Below, one piece after another: positions 1 through 9,362 of a stretch of DNA of 64,000 bases. The stretch's first letter is position 1, and the number at the start of each line of letters is the position of its first letter. Source of the DNA: Pusillimonas sp044464525 (GTDB taxonomy: Bacteria > Pseudomonadota > Gammaproteobacteria > Burkholderiales > Burkholderiaceae_B); the NCBI RefSeq assembly GCF_044464525.1, contig NZ_JBIQLE010000004.1:124001-188000 (forward strand), written 5' to 3'. The translations under genes were made by a program, and so were the position numbers. Below the pieces are notes generated by a model. It had not been told where the DNA came from and did no database searches. It worked only from the letters and a program-made list of their open reading frames with translations.

Positions 1-828
1 GTCGAAAGTATCGATAAAGCTCCTGACTGGCCAAGTCGGGCTACTTAAGTCGGCTAACGCCAACCCGTTGCCACCCGTAAGGGCCGTTGAATAAATCACA
101 GCGTATCGCCCGTCAGCGGTGACTTCTACCGTGTGAATGAGCGGGAAATCGGCCTCCCGGGTGTAAAGGAGCCGGTCGTCGGCCTGCTTCGTTCCGAGCT
201 GGTGGAAATAAACCGCATGCCCTTTAACCGGCGCCAGGAGTTCAGTGCCCTTTTCCGGCTCGGAATTACGGGAGTAGAAAAAGCCCGAGCTATCCGTGGT
301 CCAGGCAATGCTCGTGAAACGGGCCCACTTGATCTCGTCTGCAAAGACCTTGCCACTATCGACTTCGAGCACGCGAACCGTGCGCCAGTCGGAACCGCCT
401 TCCTGGATGGCATAGGCTAGATAGCGTCCATCTTCCGACGGTGCCCATTCAGCCAGAGCGGTGGCGCCGTCGCTCGACCATTCGTTAGGGTCGATGACAA
501 CACGATCCGAACCATCCACACCTTCGCGGACGAAGAGGACGGCTTGGTTGTCCAGCCCAGAGTTACGCGTGAAAAAATACCGCCCACGCCGCTTTTCCGG
601 CGTGGTGAGCCGCTCATGATCAAACAAGGCAGCCAGGCGCTCTTGAAAGACAGCCCGTCCGGGAAGCTCCGTCAGATAAGAAGTAGACAGTTTATTTTGC
701 GCACCTACCCAGTCGGAAATAGCGAGGTCACGGCTAATATCGTTTTCCAACCAGCGATAGGGGTCGGCGACGATTTGGCCGAAATGTTCGTCGGCATCAT
801 TTCCCTGAGGAGTGTGTGGATAGATCAA
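1..828 (-). CDS. Prolyl oligopeptidase (S9A), N-terminal part, cut by window edge
   Basis: Translating the minus strand gives an open frame that runs off the left edge, leaving about 276 residues. The beginning carries the S9A hallmark: YPxTP near the start, then DPYRWLEND about 20 residues on. The rest looks like the beta-propeller lid of prolyl oligopeptidase, which limits access of short proline-containing peptides. The catalytic alpha/beta-hydrolase part would lie outside the window. No ATG is available near the conserved N-terminus. I chose TTG at 828, with AGAGAG a few bases upstream. It follows the dehydrogenase-like gene by about 50 bp and is probably the last gene of the leftward cluster. 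Family assignment is solid; the start is uncertain. Confidence 0.85.
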   Translation of the reverse strand, partial: MIYPHTPQGNDADEHFGQIVADPYRWLENDISRDLAISDWVGAQNKLSTSYLTELPGRAVFQERLAALFDHERLTTPEKRRGRYFFTRNSGLDNQAVLFVREGVDGSDRVVIDPNEWSSDGATALAEWAPSEDGRYLAYAIQEGGSDWRTVRVLEVDSGKVFADEIKWARFTSIAWTTDSSGFFYSRNSEPEKGTELLAPVKGHAVYFHQLGTKQADDRLLYTREADFPLIHTVEVTADGRYAVIYSTALTGGNGLALADLSSPTWPVRSFIDTFD

Positions 829-875
829 TAGACTCTCTTGGTCGGCTGTGTTGAAAAGGATGGCCTTAAATTTTC

Positions 876-1907
876 TTATTGACGCATAGGTTGCCCGACG
901 TCCAGCGAGACTATGCTGCCGCCTTCCGCACGCAACCGGGATAGATAAGTAGCGTGATCGAGAACCTGGAAAGGAAAATACAACCCTGCCGGGGTCGGCG
1001 CACTGCCATCCAGCCCGACCAGCCGCTCGAGGATCATGCTGATGCCCAGGGCGGTCAAGTGTGCTGCACCGCCGGGATGGAAGACCGCATGACGAGTGCG
1101 AAGCGGACGGCCATCATGGTCGTCACCGGCCAGCTCGATGATTATTTCAGTCGATTTGGGCCCGCCACGACGACGGGACGAACTGACACCCGTCGCAATA
1201 TTGAACTGCACGTTCGGCGCCCCAGTCGCTACGGCCAGGCCAACTACATCGATGGACGAGAAGCCAGTTGCTTCCACCTTGGCGCCATCGATTGCATGGA
1301 ATTCCGCTTTGGCACCCTCTTTACTGCGCCAGACATAGCTGCCGTCACGATGAGTAAGAGCTGCCGGCATCATATGGCTCAGCCGCTCAAAATCCTCGGC
1401 AACGGCCGGCCCGCCTCCATCCTGCTCGTCGACAAGAGCACCTATTCTGATCTCTTGGATCTTTGCAAAATCTTTTGCGCATGCGAGCGTGCCGATAGTT
1501 GTAGCGCCGACCAGCCACTCATAGCCCAGGACGATCGCCGCGGCGCCGGGCGAATGCATATAGGTGGCGACTTCAGGAGCGATCTCATAGACTCCCGAAG
1601 AGATGCTTAGATGCGGCACCCTACGGCCTTGGGCAAAGCGCAGGCCGGCCAAGCGGTCGTCAGCGTAAAAGACCACGACAGCGCTTACCCTGCGATCTCC
1701 GAGACCAAGATCGTCGGCGCGCGGGTCAATGACAACGCCTTCTGCCTGGCCTATCTCGCCAGCCGCTTCACGGCTCTTGACCAGATCGCGCCCGCCGATC
1801 AGCAAAGGAACCTCGGGATATATGTTGCGCAGTGCGCGGGCAGTCAGGCGACCGATAGCGCCCGTGCCGCCCATCAGTAGAATAGGATCTGAATTTAGTT
1901 GAGCCAT
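876..1907 (-). CDS. Saccharopine dehydrogenase-like NAD(P)-binding protein
   Basis: The 343-residue protein opens with an N-terminal Rossmann motif, GGTGAIGRLTARAL at about residues 13-26. It then follows the layout of saccharopine dehydrogenase-like NADP-binding proteins, where a nucleotide-binding half is followed by a mixed alpha/beta domain. Proteins of this group are often encoded in catabolic clusters and rarely act on saccharopine itself, so the substrate cannot be named. It lies between the RidA gene and the prolyl oligopeptidase gene and shares their direction, so co-transcription is likely. No signal peptide or membrane segment is seen, so it should be cytoplasmic. Confidence 0.75.
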   Translation of the reverse strand: MAQLNSDPILLMGGTGAIGRLTARALRNIYPEVPLLIGGRDLVKSREAAGEIGQAEGVVIDPRADDLGLGDRRVSAVVVFYADDRLAGLRFAQGRRVPHLSISSGVYEIAPEVATYMHSPGAAAIVLGYEWLVGATTIGTLACAKDFAKIQEIRIGALVDEQDGGGPAVAEDFERLSHMMPAALTHRDGSYVWRSKEGAKAEFHAIDGAKVEATGFSSIDVVGLAVATGAPNVQFNIATGVSSSRRRGGPKSTEIIIELAGDDHDGRPLRTRHAVFHPGGAAHLTALGISMILERLVGLDGSAPTPAGLYFPFQVLDHATYLSRLRAEGGSIVSLDVGQPMRQ

Positions 1908-1973
1908 TGGTCAAGTCTCCCGCGACAGCGTGACTGGAGGAGTGCATCCGAGTCAGCTCTGTCGTATAAGTGT

Positions 1974-2375
1974 TCAATGAATGATTGCGGTTACGCGAAT
2001 CTCGAAGCGCATCGTGGGAAGGCCCAATGCTTCAACCCCCAACTGCGTCCAGATCGGTTCGTGGTTAGGCATGTACTGGCGGTACAACTTGACGATCGTG
2101 TCGTTGACGATCGGCGGAAAGCCGCCGACATGGTATGTGTTGACGTGAATCACTTGATCCCAGGTCGCCCCGGCCTTCGCCAGAACGAGCTCGATATTAC
2201 GGAAGGCGGCAGCAATCTCTTCATCGACCGCCTCGGGGATTTCCAGGTCATCGTTCCAGCCGCCCTGACCGGATGTCTCCACCCGGTTCCCGATCCTGAC
2301 AGCGGTCGAAAAACGCAGGGTTTGGCGGAACATCTCTCCAAACCCCGGCGTGACGAAAAATTCGGGTTTTTCCAT
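1974..2375 (-). CDS. RidA/YjgF/UK114-family protein
   Basis: This 133-residue protein has the small chorismate-mutase-like fold of RidA proteins: an SGQGGW-type motif near residue 36 and a late conserved segment with LPTMRFEIRVTAI. Canonical RidA hydrolyses reactive enamine/imine intermediates from PLP enzymes, and several subfamilies serve catabolic pathways. The start MEKPEFF at 2375 is preferred over an upstream codon because GGAG lies 7 bases before it. Canonical RidA has an arginine near position 105, and the RFEIRV segment could supply it, but subfamily assignment needs an alignment. It is downstream of the SDR gene in the same leftward cluster. Confidence 0.85.
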   Translation of the reverse strand: MEKPEFFVTPGFGEMFRQTLRFSTAVRIGNRVETSGQGGWNDDLEIPEAVDEEIAAAFRNIELVLAKAGATWDQVIHVNTYHVGGFPPIVNDTIVKLYRQYMPNHEPIWTQLGVEALGLPTMRFEIRVTAIIH

Positions 2376-2457
2376 TGTGTTTCTCCAAGATAAAGCCACG
2401 CCGTGCTCAATGCAACCTGAAGCAGGCAATGGGCTTTCGAGCGAACATCGCGTTCGC

Positions 2458-3198
2458 TCAGGCGATTGCGCCCCCGTCCACGGTCAAGGTGGCGCCCGTA
2501 ATCATGCTCGCGGCGGAACTGGCAAGAAAGACCACGGCGCTCGCGAGTTCGTGTGGCTCGGCGTAGCGTCCCAAAGAGGTCAAGCTTCGTTGAAGATCGG
2601 CAGCCTCGCCATCTGCCGGATTGGAATCCGTATTGGTCGCACCGGGTTGCACCAAATTTACCGTGACGCCGACCGGGCCCAACTCGCGCGAAAGGCCGCG
2701 GGTGAAGGAAGTAAGTGCCGCCTTGGACATCGCATAAATCGTAATGCCCGGGAAAGGAACCCGCTCGCCCAGGGCCGAACCGATAGTGATGATGCGGCCC
2801 CCATCCGCGAAATGTGGCATAACTGCCTTCGCAAACAGCACCGGCGCTCGGACATTGATGTCCATCACAGCCTGATAATCGTCCGCGTTTAAGTCTGCGA
2901 TCATTCCGGTGTGGCCAATCGCAGCACTATTAACGAGGATATCGAGTCCACCGAGCATGGAAACCGCTTCGCTGACAGAGTGTGAGATAGCCGCTGGGTC
3001 GGCGCTATCGGCTTGGATGGCAACTGCGCGACGCCCTGTTTTCTCAATTGACTTAGCCAATGTTTCGGCTTTCTCAGTTGAGCGTTGGTAAGTGAATGCA
3101 ACGTCGGCACCATTTTCCGCCAGTGCCCTCACGATCGCGGCTCCGATTCCTCGTGATCCGCCAGTTACCAGTGCGCGCTTTCCATTTAAATCGATCAT
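2458..3198 (-). CDS. Short-chain dehydrogenase/reductase (classical SDR)
   Basis: A 246-residue classical SDR. The cofactor motif TGGSRGIG is at residues 12-19, N-S-A-A at 90-93, and the catalytic set is S141, Y155 and K159. The C-terminal GATLTVDGG is typical of FabG-like enzymes. It should catalyse NAD(P)H-dependent oxidoreduction of a hydroxyl or keto group; the arginine right after the serine in TGGSR suggests NADP(H). The start at 3198 is chosen because AAGGA precedes it by about 7 bases and the protein then begins at the usual distance from the Rossmann motif. It lies between the pirin and RidA genes. The substrate is unknown. Confidence 0.9.
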   Translation of the reverse strand: MIDLNGKRALVTGGSRGIGAAIVRALAENGADVAFTYQRSTEKAETLAKSIEKTGRRAVAIQADSADPAAISHSVSEAVSMLGGLDILVNSAAIGHTGMIADLNADDYQAVMDINVRAPVLFAKAVMPHFADGGRIITIGSALGERVPFPGITIYAMSKAALTSFTRGLSRELGPVGVTVNLVQPGATNTDSNPADGEAADLQRSLTSLGRYAEPHELASAVVFLASSAASMITGATLTVDGGAIA

Positions 3199-3235
3199 TA
3201 TTCGTCCTTCCAGTGTGTTTGAGTGATTCAGATGC

Positions 3236-4177
3236 CTATCTGGTTCGCGGGGAAAGTAACGACGAGAATGACTCGTCTGGCAGCGGAATGAACTCTGCGT
3301 CGTCGGCATCCGGCAACTTCATCCTTCCCGCCTTCCAGTCGGATGCAGCCTGAACAAGCCGCTCTTTTGAAGATGAAACGAAGTTCCAATAAATGAAACG
3401 CTCTCCGACGGGTTCGCCGCCGAGCACCATCACGGCCGAGGGCTCCAGGGCCGTCACGCGAGAGGTAGAGGCGTTCAGAACGAGCATCCTTCCGCTCTCG
3501 TAGCGCGTACCAGCCAGCTCTACCGCGCCGGAAGCGAGGTAGATGGCACGCTCTTTGTGTTCACCCGGTATTTCGGCGGTTGCGCCCGGGCTCATGTCAA
3601 GGTGGGCGTAGAACAACGGCGAGTGTGTTTCGACGCTGGCCGTCAAGCCATAGGCGCTGCCCGCGATAAGCTGCCCCGTCACGCCGCCCTCGCTCCATGT
3701 CGGAAGGCCGCTTCCGGAATGATGTGAGAACGTCGGGGCAGTTTCCTCTAGCTCGGTTGGAAGCGCGACCCAGGCCTGAATGCCGTGCAGGTGATCGCCC
3801 TGCGCACGTGCACGCTCGAACCGCTCGCTATGCGTAATACCGCTGCCCGCGGTCATCCAATTCACTTCCTGCGGCCGGATAGCCTGCTCGTAGCCGAGGC
3901 TGTCTCGATGCATCACCTCACCGGCAAACAGATAGGTCACTGTTGCTAGGCCGATGTGCGGATGAGCCCGGATGTCAGCGCTTTTATCAAGGCCTGGCAC
4001 AAGATCGAGTGGCCCTATATGGTCGAAGAATATGAAGGGACCCACCATGCGCCGCTTGGCAAAAGGCAGAACGCGGCCGACTTCCATGCTGCCGCCCAGG
4101 CTGCGACGTCTCTGTTCAATGACTTCTAACTCGCCCGCCGCGGGACGCTCGGGGCTCTGTGTAGGATTCGATTTCAT
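3236..4177 (-). CDS. Pirin-family protein
   Basis: A 313-residue bicupin of the pirin family. The metal-binding set is visible as H72-x-H74 (in HPHIG) and H116-x-E118 (in THSE), matching the two-histidine plus His/Glu ligands of pirin. Bacterial pirins bind iron; some have quercetinase activity and others are redox sensors or partners of metabolic enzymes. AAAGG 8 bases upstream supports the ATG at 4177. Genes for pirin, DoxX, isochorismatase-like hydrolase and an SDR frequently occur together in beta-proteobacteria, which suggests a role in handling aromatic or electrophilic compounds. That role is inference. Confidence 0.9.
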   Translation of the reverse strand: MKSNPTQSPERPAAGELEVIEQRRRSLGGSMEVGRVLPFAKRRMVGPFIFFDHIGPLDLVPGLDKSADIRAHPHIGLATVTYLFAGEVMHRDSLGYEQAIRPQEVNWMTAGSGITHSERFERARAQGDHLHGIQAWVALPTELEETAPTFSHHSGSGLPTWSEGGVTGQLIAGSAYGLTASVETHSPLFYAHLDMSPGATAEIPGEHKERAIYLASGAVELAGTRYESGRMLVLNASTSRVTALEPSAVMVLGGEPVGERFIYWNFVSSSKERLVQAASDWKAGRMKLPDADDAEFIPLPDESFSSLLSPRTR

Positions 4178-4202
4178 CTCGTTCGCCTTTATTCACACAG
4201 TA

Positions 4203-5789
4203 TTAGATTGGCCGCAACAGATGGCGGACTATTGGTGGCTGATCGCCGATATGGAACGCATTCAACAATTTTTGATCCAGTGCATCGGTATGGGTGATCC
4301 TGGCGTGTTGGCGCTGATGCTCGACCCAGCTTTCGACGACGAACTCCTCGATCACTCGGCCGGGCTCTGCGACGTCCTCCCAGACATCCCAACGGATCGC
4401 GCCGTCGCGATAGCGCGTTCCGCGAAAGTTGCGCAAGGCAGCGGTAAACGCCGCCTGCCGCTCCGGAGCTACCCAGTACTCGATCTCGATCAGCACGGGG
4501 CCGCGATCATGGGCAAGCGGGACCGCGACGACAGGCTCAGCCCAATGGTTAGAGGGGGCCAGGTCGGCGGCGGAATCCTCGGGAAGCCGCCAGCGCAGGG
4601 CCATTAAGATCGCTAGCGCTTGGCCGATGGCCGCAATAGTGAGCGCGCCAGAGACGCTCGTGTTACTTGCCAAAGTGCCCCACGCGATACTTCCCCCGGT
4701 CATGGCGCCTTGAAAGACCAGAAGATAGACAGCAAGCGCCCGCGCCTTGACCCAGCCCGGCGACGCCATCTGGGCAGCAACGTTCAGCGAGGTAAGCATG
4801 CCGATCCAGGCCAGACCTGCACCGAACATCACTGCGCCGGCCAACCAAACATTGGGCGCCAACGCCAGCGCGAGCGTCGCAACCGCGAACAGGCACGTCG
4901 CCCAGATCGAGATAGCGTTGGACGAGGCCATCTTGCGCAGTTTCTTTAGCAGCAAAGCACCAACCACGGCCCCCACACCCATGCAGCCCAGAAGCGCCCC
5001 ATAACCCGCCGCATCCAGGCCCAGCTCGCGACGACCCACCAGCGGCAGCATCGCCCAGAGCGCGCTGCTGAAGAGGAAGAAGCCCAGGGTACGGATCAAC
5101 ACTATCCGCATCGCCGGAGAATGTCGTGCATAGCGGTAACCGGCCCGAAGCGCACCGAAGAAATGTTCGGGCGGCAAGCTATGTACGGTCGCGGTTCGTT
5201 TCCATGTGGCAAGCACGATCAGTACTGCCAGAACTGACACGGCGTTAAGGGCGAAGACCGCCGGGATACCGGCTATCGCCACAATTATCCCGCCAAGCGC
5301 CGGACCAATGGCGCGCGCGATGTTGACGCCAAGGCTGTTAAGCGCCACTGCCTCGGGTAAAGCGGGCTTGTCAACCAACTCTGGAACAATCGCCTGAAAC
5401 ACCGGTGCGCTCAGGGCTGCGGCAACGCCCAGAACGAAGGTGGCTGCAAGCAACACCCAGGGAGTGGTCACTCCTTGCAGCGTCAGAAAGGCTAGAACGG
5501 CTGCGGCGGCAAGGCCAAGGCACTGTGCGGCCAGCATCATCTTGCGCCTATCGACAATGTCGGCCATCGCACCGGCTGGCAGCGCCAACATGAACATCGG
5601 CAGTGTCGTAGCGGCCTGCACCAGCGCCACTAGCAAGGGGCTGGGCGACAGCGCGGTCATCAGCCACCCAGCGCCGACATCGTGCATCCAGGTGCCGATA
5701 TTTGAAATAATCGTGGCTATCCACAGCGCCCGGAATACTGGGAAGCTCAGCGGCGGCTTTGCCGTAGCAGTCATATCAAGGGTAGACAT
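4203..5789 (-). CDS. MFS_3 exporter with C-terminal alpha-beta barrel domain
   Basis: The 528-residue protein has twelve likely membrane helices in the first 410 residues, starting with the MFS_3 signature region (TIISNIGTWMHDVGAGWLM). This family includes enterobactin-type exporters. After the last helix, about 110 residues form a soluble domain (EIEYWV...WDVWEDV...ESWVEH) that resembles a dimeric alpha-beta barrel (ABM-like) domain. This C-terminal extension is known in a subset of MFS_3 proteins. AGGAG precedes the ATG by 5 bases. The substrate is unknown. Another ABM-domain protein is encoded 3.6 kb upstream in the same cluster, which may point to a shared ligand. Confidence 0.88.
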   Translation of the reverse strand: MSTLDMTATAKPPLSFPVFRALWIATIISNIGTWMHDVGAGWLMTALSPSPLLVALVQAATTLPMFMLALPAGAMADIVDRRKMMLAAQCLGLAAAAVLAFLTLQGVTTPWVLLAATFVLGVAAALSAPVFQAIVPELVDKPALPEAVALNSLGVNIARAIGPALGGIIVAIAGIPAVFALNAVSVLAVLIVLATWKRTATVHSLPPEHFFGALRAGYRYARHSPAMRIVLIRTLGFFLFSSALWAMLPLVGRRELGLDAAGYGALLGCMGVGAVVGALLLKKLRKMASSNAISIWATCLFAVATLALALAPNVWLAGAVMFGAGLAWIGMLTSLNVAAQMASPGWVKARALAVYLLVFQGAMTGGSIAWGTLASNTSVSGALTIAAIGQALAILMALRWRLPEDSAADLAPSNHWAEPVVAVPLAHDRGPVLIEIEYWVAPERQAAFTAALRNFRGTRYRDGAIRWDVWEDVAEPGRVIEEFVVESWVEHQRQHARITHTDALDQKLLNAFHIGDQPPIVRHLLRPI

Positions 5790-5849
5790 CTTGGCTCCTT
5801 TCGAGGGCTAAACCGACTCGTCGGCAGCTTAAAAATATTTGCGAACGCA

Positions 5850-7697
5850 TTACACCGCCCAGCATCCACAGCCGAAAGCGCCCCAGAATGCTCGGGTGTC
5901 GGCGACAGGAACACTCGCACCAAGCACAGCAACGTGGTCGTGTCCATGAACGGCGCAAGCACTGGCGCAGCCACAATGGAGCGTTAGGTTGGCCCGCGCC
6001 TCTGGTCGGTAATAGCCGCCGAAGGTGGCGACCGGTGACCAGTCGGGCATCGCTGCGGGAAGTGCCGGAGCAAGCGGGCCGTAATCACCCTCGCCATGGA
6101 CGACCCTGCCGCCCAACACTGTCAGAACCGAGCGAAGATGCACGATTTCGGCCTCGGGCACTGAGTAATAATCGTCCGACAACAGCGCCAAGTCGGCCAA
6201 CTGCCCGACCTTTATCTGACCCTTCTTGCCTTGCTCATTGGAAAACCAAGTGTTTGCTTCGGTCCAGAGCCTGAGCGCTGTTTCGCGGTCGAGCCGGTTC
6301 GCAACGGGGTAAAGCCGCGTACCGCCCAGGGTCTGTGACGTGACCAACCACGAAAGACACACCCAAGGGTTGTAGCTGGCCACTCGCGTTGCATCGGTAC
6401 CGGCTCCAACGGGCAGACCCGCCTCAAGCATCTTCCTGATCGGTGGAGAGTTCTCGGCGGCCTTCGCACCATAGCGCTTAACGAAGTATTCGCCTTGATA
6501 CATCATGCGATGCTGAACCGCAATTCCGCCACCTAGCGCGGCGATTCGATCTATCGAGCGGTCGCTGATCGTCTCGGCGTGGTCAAAGAACCAGTTAATG
6601 CCTTGCAGCGGTACGTCTCGATTCACTTTCTCGAACACGTCGAGGGCACGGGAAATTGTCTCGTCATACGAAGCATGCAGCCGCCAGGGCCAACGGTTCT
6701 CTGCCAGCAGGCGGATCACCGGCTCGAGGTCAGCTTCCATGTCCGGCGACATTTCGGGCCGTTCCACACGAAAGTCTTCAAAATCGGCGGCCGAATACAC
6801 CAGCATTTCACCTGCGCCGTTCAAGCGATATGAGTCGTCACCTTGCCCTGGTGTGACCTGCTTTGCCCAAGAGGCGAAGTCAGAAAGTTCTTCTTTCGGC
6901 TTTTGAGTAAACAGGTTGTAACTGACCCGCACGGTCAGCTGACCCTCAGCATGCAGCTTCTCGATGACAGCGTAGTCATCGGGATAATTCTGAAACCCCC
7001 CGCCTGCGTCGATGACCGAGGTGACCCCTAGACTATTAAGCTCGCGCATGAAGTGTCGTGAGGAGTTGAATTGGTAGTCGGGATCCAGCTTCGGCCCCTT
7101 GGCCAGCGTCGAGTAAAGAATCGTCGCATTGGGCTGCGCCAGCAGCAAGCCTGTAGGGTTGCCGCTTGAATCGCGAACAATCTCGCCGCCGGGCGGATTG
7201 GGCGTGTCCTTCCCATAGCCGACCACACGCAACGCGGCGGCGTTCAACAATGCCCGATCATAAAGATGCAGGATAAATACCGGTGTATCCGGGGCGACCG
7301 CGTTCAATTCGTCCAGAGTCGGCAAGCGCTTTTCTGCAAACTGCTGCTCGGTGAAGCCGCCCACCACGCGCACCCATTGCGGGGCAGGCGTGCGGTCCAC
7401 CTGGCGCTTCAACATTGTCATAGCCTCGGACAGAGAGGGCACGCCATCCCAGCGAAGTTCCATGTTGTAATTCAATCCACCCCGGATGATATGAGTGTGA
7501 CTATCGATGAGCCCTGGAATCAGGCGCCGACCGTTCGCGTCGATCACGTCCGCCTCAGGTGCAGCGGCGCGAATTTCGGCGTCCGTACCAACGGCGATGA
7601 ATTTTCCGTCGCGTATGGCGACTGCTGTCGCCAACGGATTGCCTCGGTCGAGCGTCGTGACCTTGGCGTTGATGATAATCAGATCTTTCTGGAACAT
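5850..7697 (-). CDS. Amidohydrolase of the YtcJ (Amidohydro_3) type
   Basis: A 615-residue metal-dependent hydrolase. The HxH metal pair is H67/H69 in DSHTH. Later conserved positions appear in RLHASYDETI, FDHAETI and GAGTDATRV, the last giving the catalytic aspartate. The C-terminal tail is rich in Cys and His, as in some YtcJ relatives. A perfect AAGGAGG lies 5 bases before the ATG at 7697, so a longer upstream reading frame is not used. YtcJ-type proteins are predicted to hydrolyse C-N bonds, but substrates are mostly unknown. No signal peptide is visible. Confidence 0.9.
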   Translation of the reverse strand: MFQKDLIIINAKVTTLDRGNPLATAVAIRDGKFIAVGTDAEIRAAAPEADVIDANGRRLIPGLIDSHTHIIRGGLNYNMELRWDGVPSLSEAMTMLKRQVDRTPAPQWVRVVGGFTEQQFAEKRLPTLDELNAVAPDTPVFILHLYDRALLNAAALRVVGYGKDTPNPPGGEIVRDSSGNPTGLLLAQPNATILYSTLAKGPKLDPDYQFNSSRHFMRELNSLGVTSVIDAGGGFQNYPDDYAVIEKLHAEGQLTVRVSYNLFTQKPKEELSDFASWAKQVTPGQGDDSYRLNGAGEMLVYSAADFEDFRVERPEMSPDMEADLEPVIRLLAENRWPWRLHASYDETISRALDVFEKVNRDVPLQGINWFFDHAETISDRSIDRIAALGGGIAVQHRMMYQGEYFVKRYGAKAAENSPPIRKMLEAGLPVGAGTDATRVASYNPWVCLSWLVTSQTLGGTRLYPVANRLDRETALRLWTEANTWFSNEQGKKGQIKVGQLADLALLSDDYYSVPEAEIVHLRSVLTVLGGRVVHGEGDYGPLAPALPAAMPDWSPVATFGGYYRPEARANLTLHCGCASACAVHGHDHVAVLGASVPVADTRAFWGAFGCGCWAV

Positions 7698-7746
7698 CCG
7701 GTCCTCCTTGCCTGTTTGGCAGATTTGGAACTTGCGACGAGTTGCG

Positions 7747-8169
7747 TCAAAGATTGAGTGATGAGTTCCGCACGAGATCCAGCCATGCGACCAGCAGGAA
7801 CCCCCCAACGAGACCAAAATGTTCGAAAAAAGCATTCGCGTTTGCGTGCCTGGCCTCGCCGGCTGGTTGCTCCCAAAATCGCAGCGCAATCAAGGTGGAC
7901 ATAAGCGTGAACCCGGCCAAGGTCAGCGCACCCAGCCAGCGCAGGAAGCCCGTCACCACCATCGCAGAGGCAAGCAATTCCAGCGCTATCACCAGAACGG
8001 CGAACAGGATTGGCGGATTCAGGCGAAAGTGGGTCATCTCAGCAACGGCACCAGGGAAATCCGTCAGCTTGACTAATCCGCCCTGGATATACGCGGCGCA
8101 GAGCCCGAGGTGCGCGAGAAATAGGATTACAACCGAGAGAGGGCCTTGGGGCTCAATGCTGAATGACAT
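7747..8169 (-). CDS. DoxX-family membrane protein
   Basis: A 140-residue, four-helix membrane protein with the DoxX pattern: a first helix followed by GGLVKL, then a long second and third helix around VLVIALELLASAMVVTGF. DoxX proteins are small integral membrane proteins tied to redox or sulfur metabolism in some hosts; a general function is not settled. Its start lies 17 bp inside the end of the preceding GNAT gene, so the two are probably translationally coupled. It belongs to the leftward detoxification-like cluster. Confidence 0.85.
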   Translation of the reverse strand: MSFSIEPQGPLSVVILFLAHLGLCAAYIQGGLVKLTDFPGAVAEMTHFRLNPPILFAVLVIALELLASAMVVTGFLRWLGALTLAGFTLMSTLIALRFWEQPAGEARHANANAFFEHFGLVGGFLLVAWLDLVRNSSLNL

Positions 8170-8458
8170 CAGACCACTCCGGGTGCTTTAACGACTGCGC
8201 CCGCACAAAGGGGCAAAGTGGCACGATGCGATACGCTTTAGCCCGAGCATCCGCGATCAATGCCTTGACCAGCACCGACGCCGCGCCCGTGCCGCGCAGC
8301 GCATCGGGGACATAAGTGTGATCTGCAATGACTAACGCATCGGAGACCTTGGATATGGCCAGTTCGCCCTCTTCATCAGTTCCATCGATACGGGCGACAA
8401 AGCGGCCCTTGTTGGCTTCATCTTCGTATGAAATTCGAATTGCAGATTTCTCGGTCAT
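8153..8458 (-). CDS. Small GNAT-like N-acetyltransferase (COG2388 type)
   Basis: A 101-residue protein matching the short YjdJ/COG2388 group of acetyltransferases. The acetyl-CoA-binding turn is in VPDALRGTGAASVLVKALI, and the family's C-terminal PLCPFV segment is present. These minimal GNATs lack a large substrate domain, and their targets are unknown. It overlaps the start of the DoxX gene. It shares direction with the upstream isochorismatase-like gene across a 71-bp gap. Confidence 0.85.
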   Translation of the reverse strand: MTEKSAIRISYEDEANKGRFVARIDGTDEEGELAISKVSDALVIADHTYVPDALRGTGAASVLVKALIADARAKAYRIVPLCPFVRAQSLKHPEWSDVIQH

Positions 8459-8529
8459 TTTCTGTCTCCATAGACATGAATGGATTGGGGTGCTGACGCC
8501 ACAGTCGGGACACGCTACCGCAGGACTAC

Positions 8530-9219
8530 TCAGACCGCCGGATTCGGGCCGATGGTCTCGCCGTGCTGGGTACGCTCTGGCGCCTTGTGAACCATGGTGT
8601 ACGCGTAATCAACGCCGAAACCGTAAGCGCCCGAATGCTCTTTCACGATGGCGAGCGTGGCGTCATAGGTCTTCTTGCGGGCCCAGTCGCGCTGCCATTC
8701 CAGTAGCACCTGCTGCCAGGTCACCGGCACCACGCCGACCTGCATCATCCGGTCCATCGCATATTGATGCGCTTCAACCGACGTGCCGCCGGAGGCGTCG
8801 GCCACCATGTAGATTTCATAGTCGGTATCGTTCAGGCACGACAGTGCGAAAGATAAATTGCAAACTTCGGTCCAAAGCCCCGAGACGACCACCTTCTTTC
8901 GTCCCTGCGAGGCATTGGCAGCCAGTGCATCACGTACGTTTTGGTCGTCCCACGAATTCATCGAGCTGCGTTCCAACAACTTATTCTCTGGGTAGACCGC
9001 CAGTAGTTCCGGATAAGTATGACCAGAGAAGCCCAGCGTCTCGACCGTTGTGATGGTCGTGGGCACGTCGAAGACTTTGGCGGCTTTGGCCAAGGCGACG
9101 ACGTTGTTCTTAAGAGCCTGGCGATCGATAGACTGAACGCCGAAAGCCATCTGCGGTTGCTGGTCGATGAAAATAAGCTGACTGTTCTTTGGGGTCAGCA
9201 GTTCGAGTTTGTTGGACAT
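8530..9219 (-). CDS. Isochorismatase-like cysteine hydrolase (YcaC type), copy 1
   Basis: A 229-residue member of the isochorismatase-like superfamily closest in layout to YcaC. The catalytic aspartate is D19 (FIDQQ) and the nucleophile is C120 in GLWTEVC. The conserved MNSWDD turn and the C-terminal EWQRDWAR helix match YcaC. Such enzymes hydrolyse amides or related C-N bonds; the natural YcaC substrate is not established. The start at 9219 is chosen because GAGAGG lies about 6 bases upstream. A second paralogue is at 9723-10379, with an ABM-domain gene between them. Confidence 0.9.
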   Translation of the reverse strand: MSNKLELLTPKNSQLIFIDQQPQMAFGVQSIDRQALKNNVVALAKAAKVFDVPTTITTVETLGFSGHTYPELLAVYPENKLLERSSMNSWDDQNVRDALAANASQGRKKVVVSGLWTEVCNLSFALSCLNDTDYEIYMVADASGGTSVEAHQYAMDRMMQVGVVPVTWQQVLLEWQRDWARKKTYDATLAIVKEHSGAYGFGVDYAYTMVHKAPERTQHGETIGPNPAV

Positions 9220-9362
9220 GGAAAACCTCTCTTGAAGTTTGGTGCGCAAGATACGCCTGAAGGGGACATCGTGGTATGGACAGACTTTCGGGTAGGATCA
9301 GCCTGCGGTGCCGGCTAGAGATTGTTAGCGAGCGTGATTGTCAGGAGCCATGAGTTCTGGAG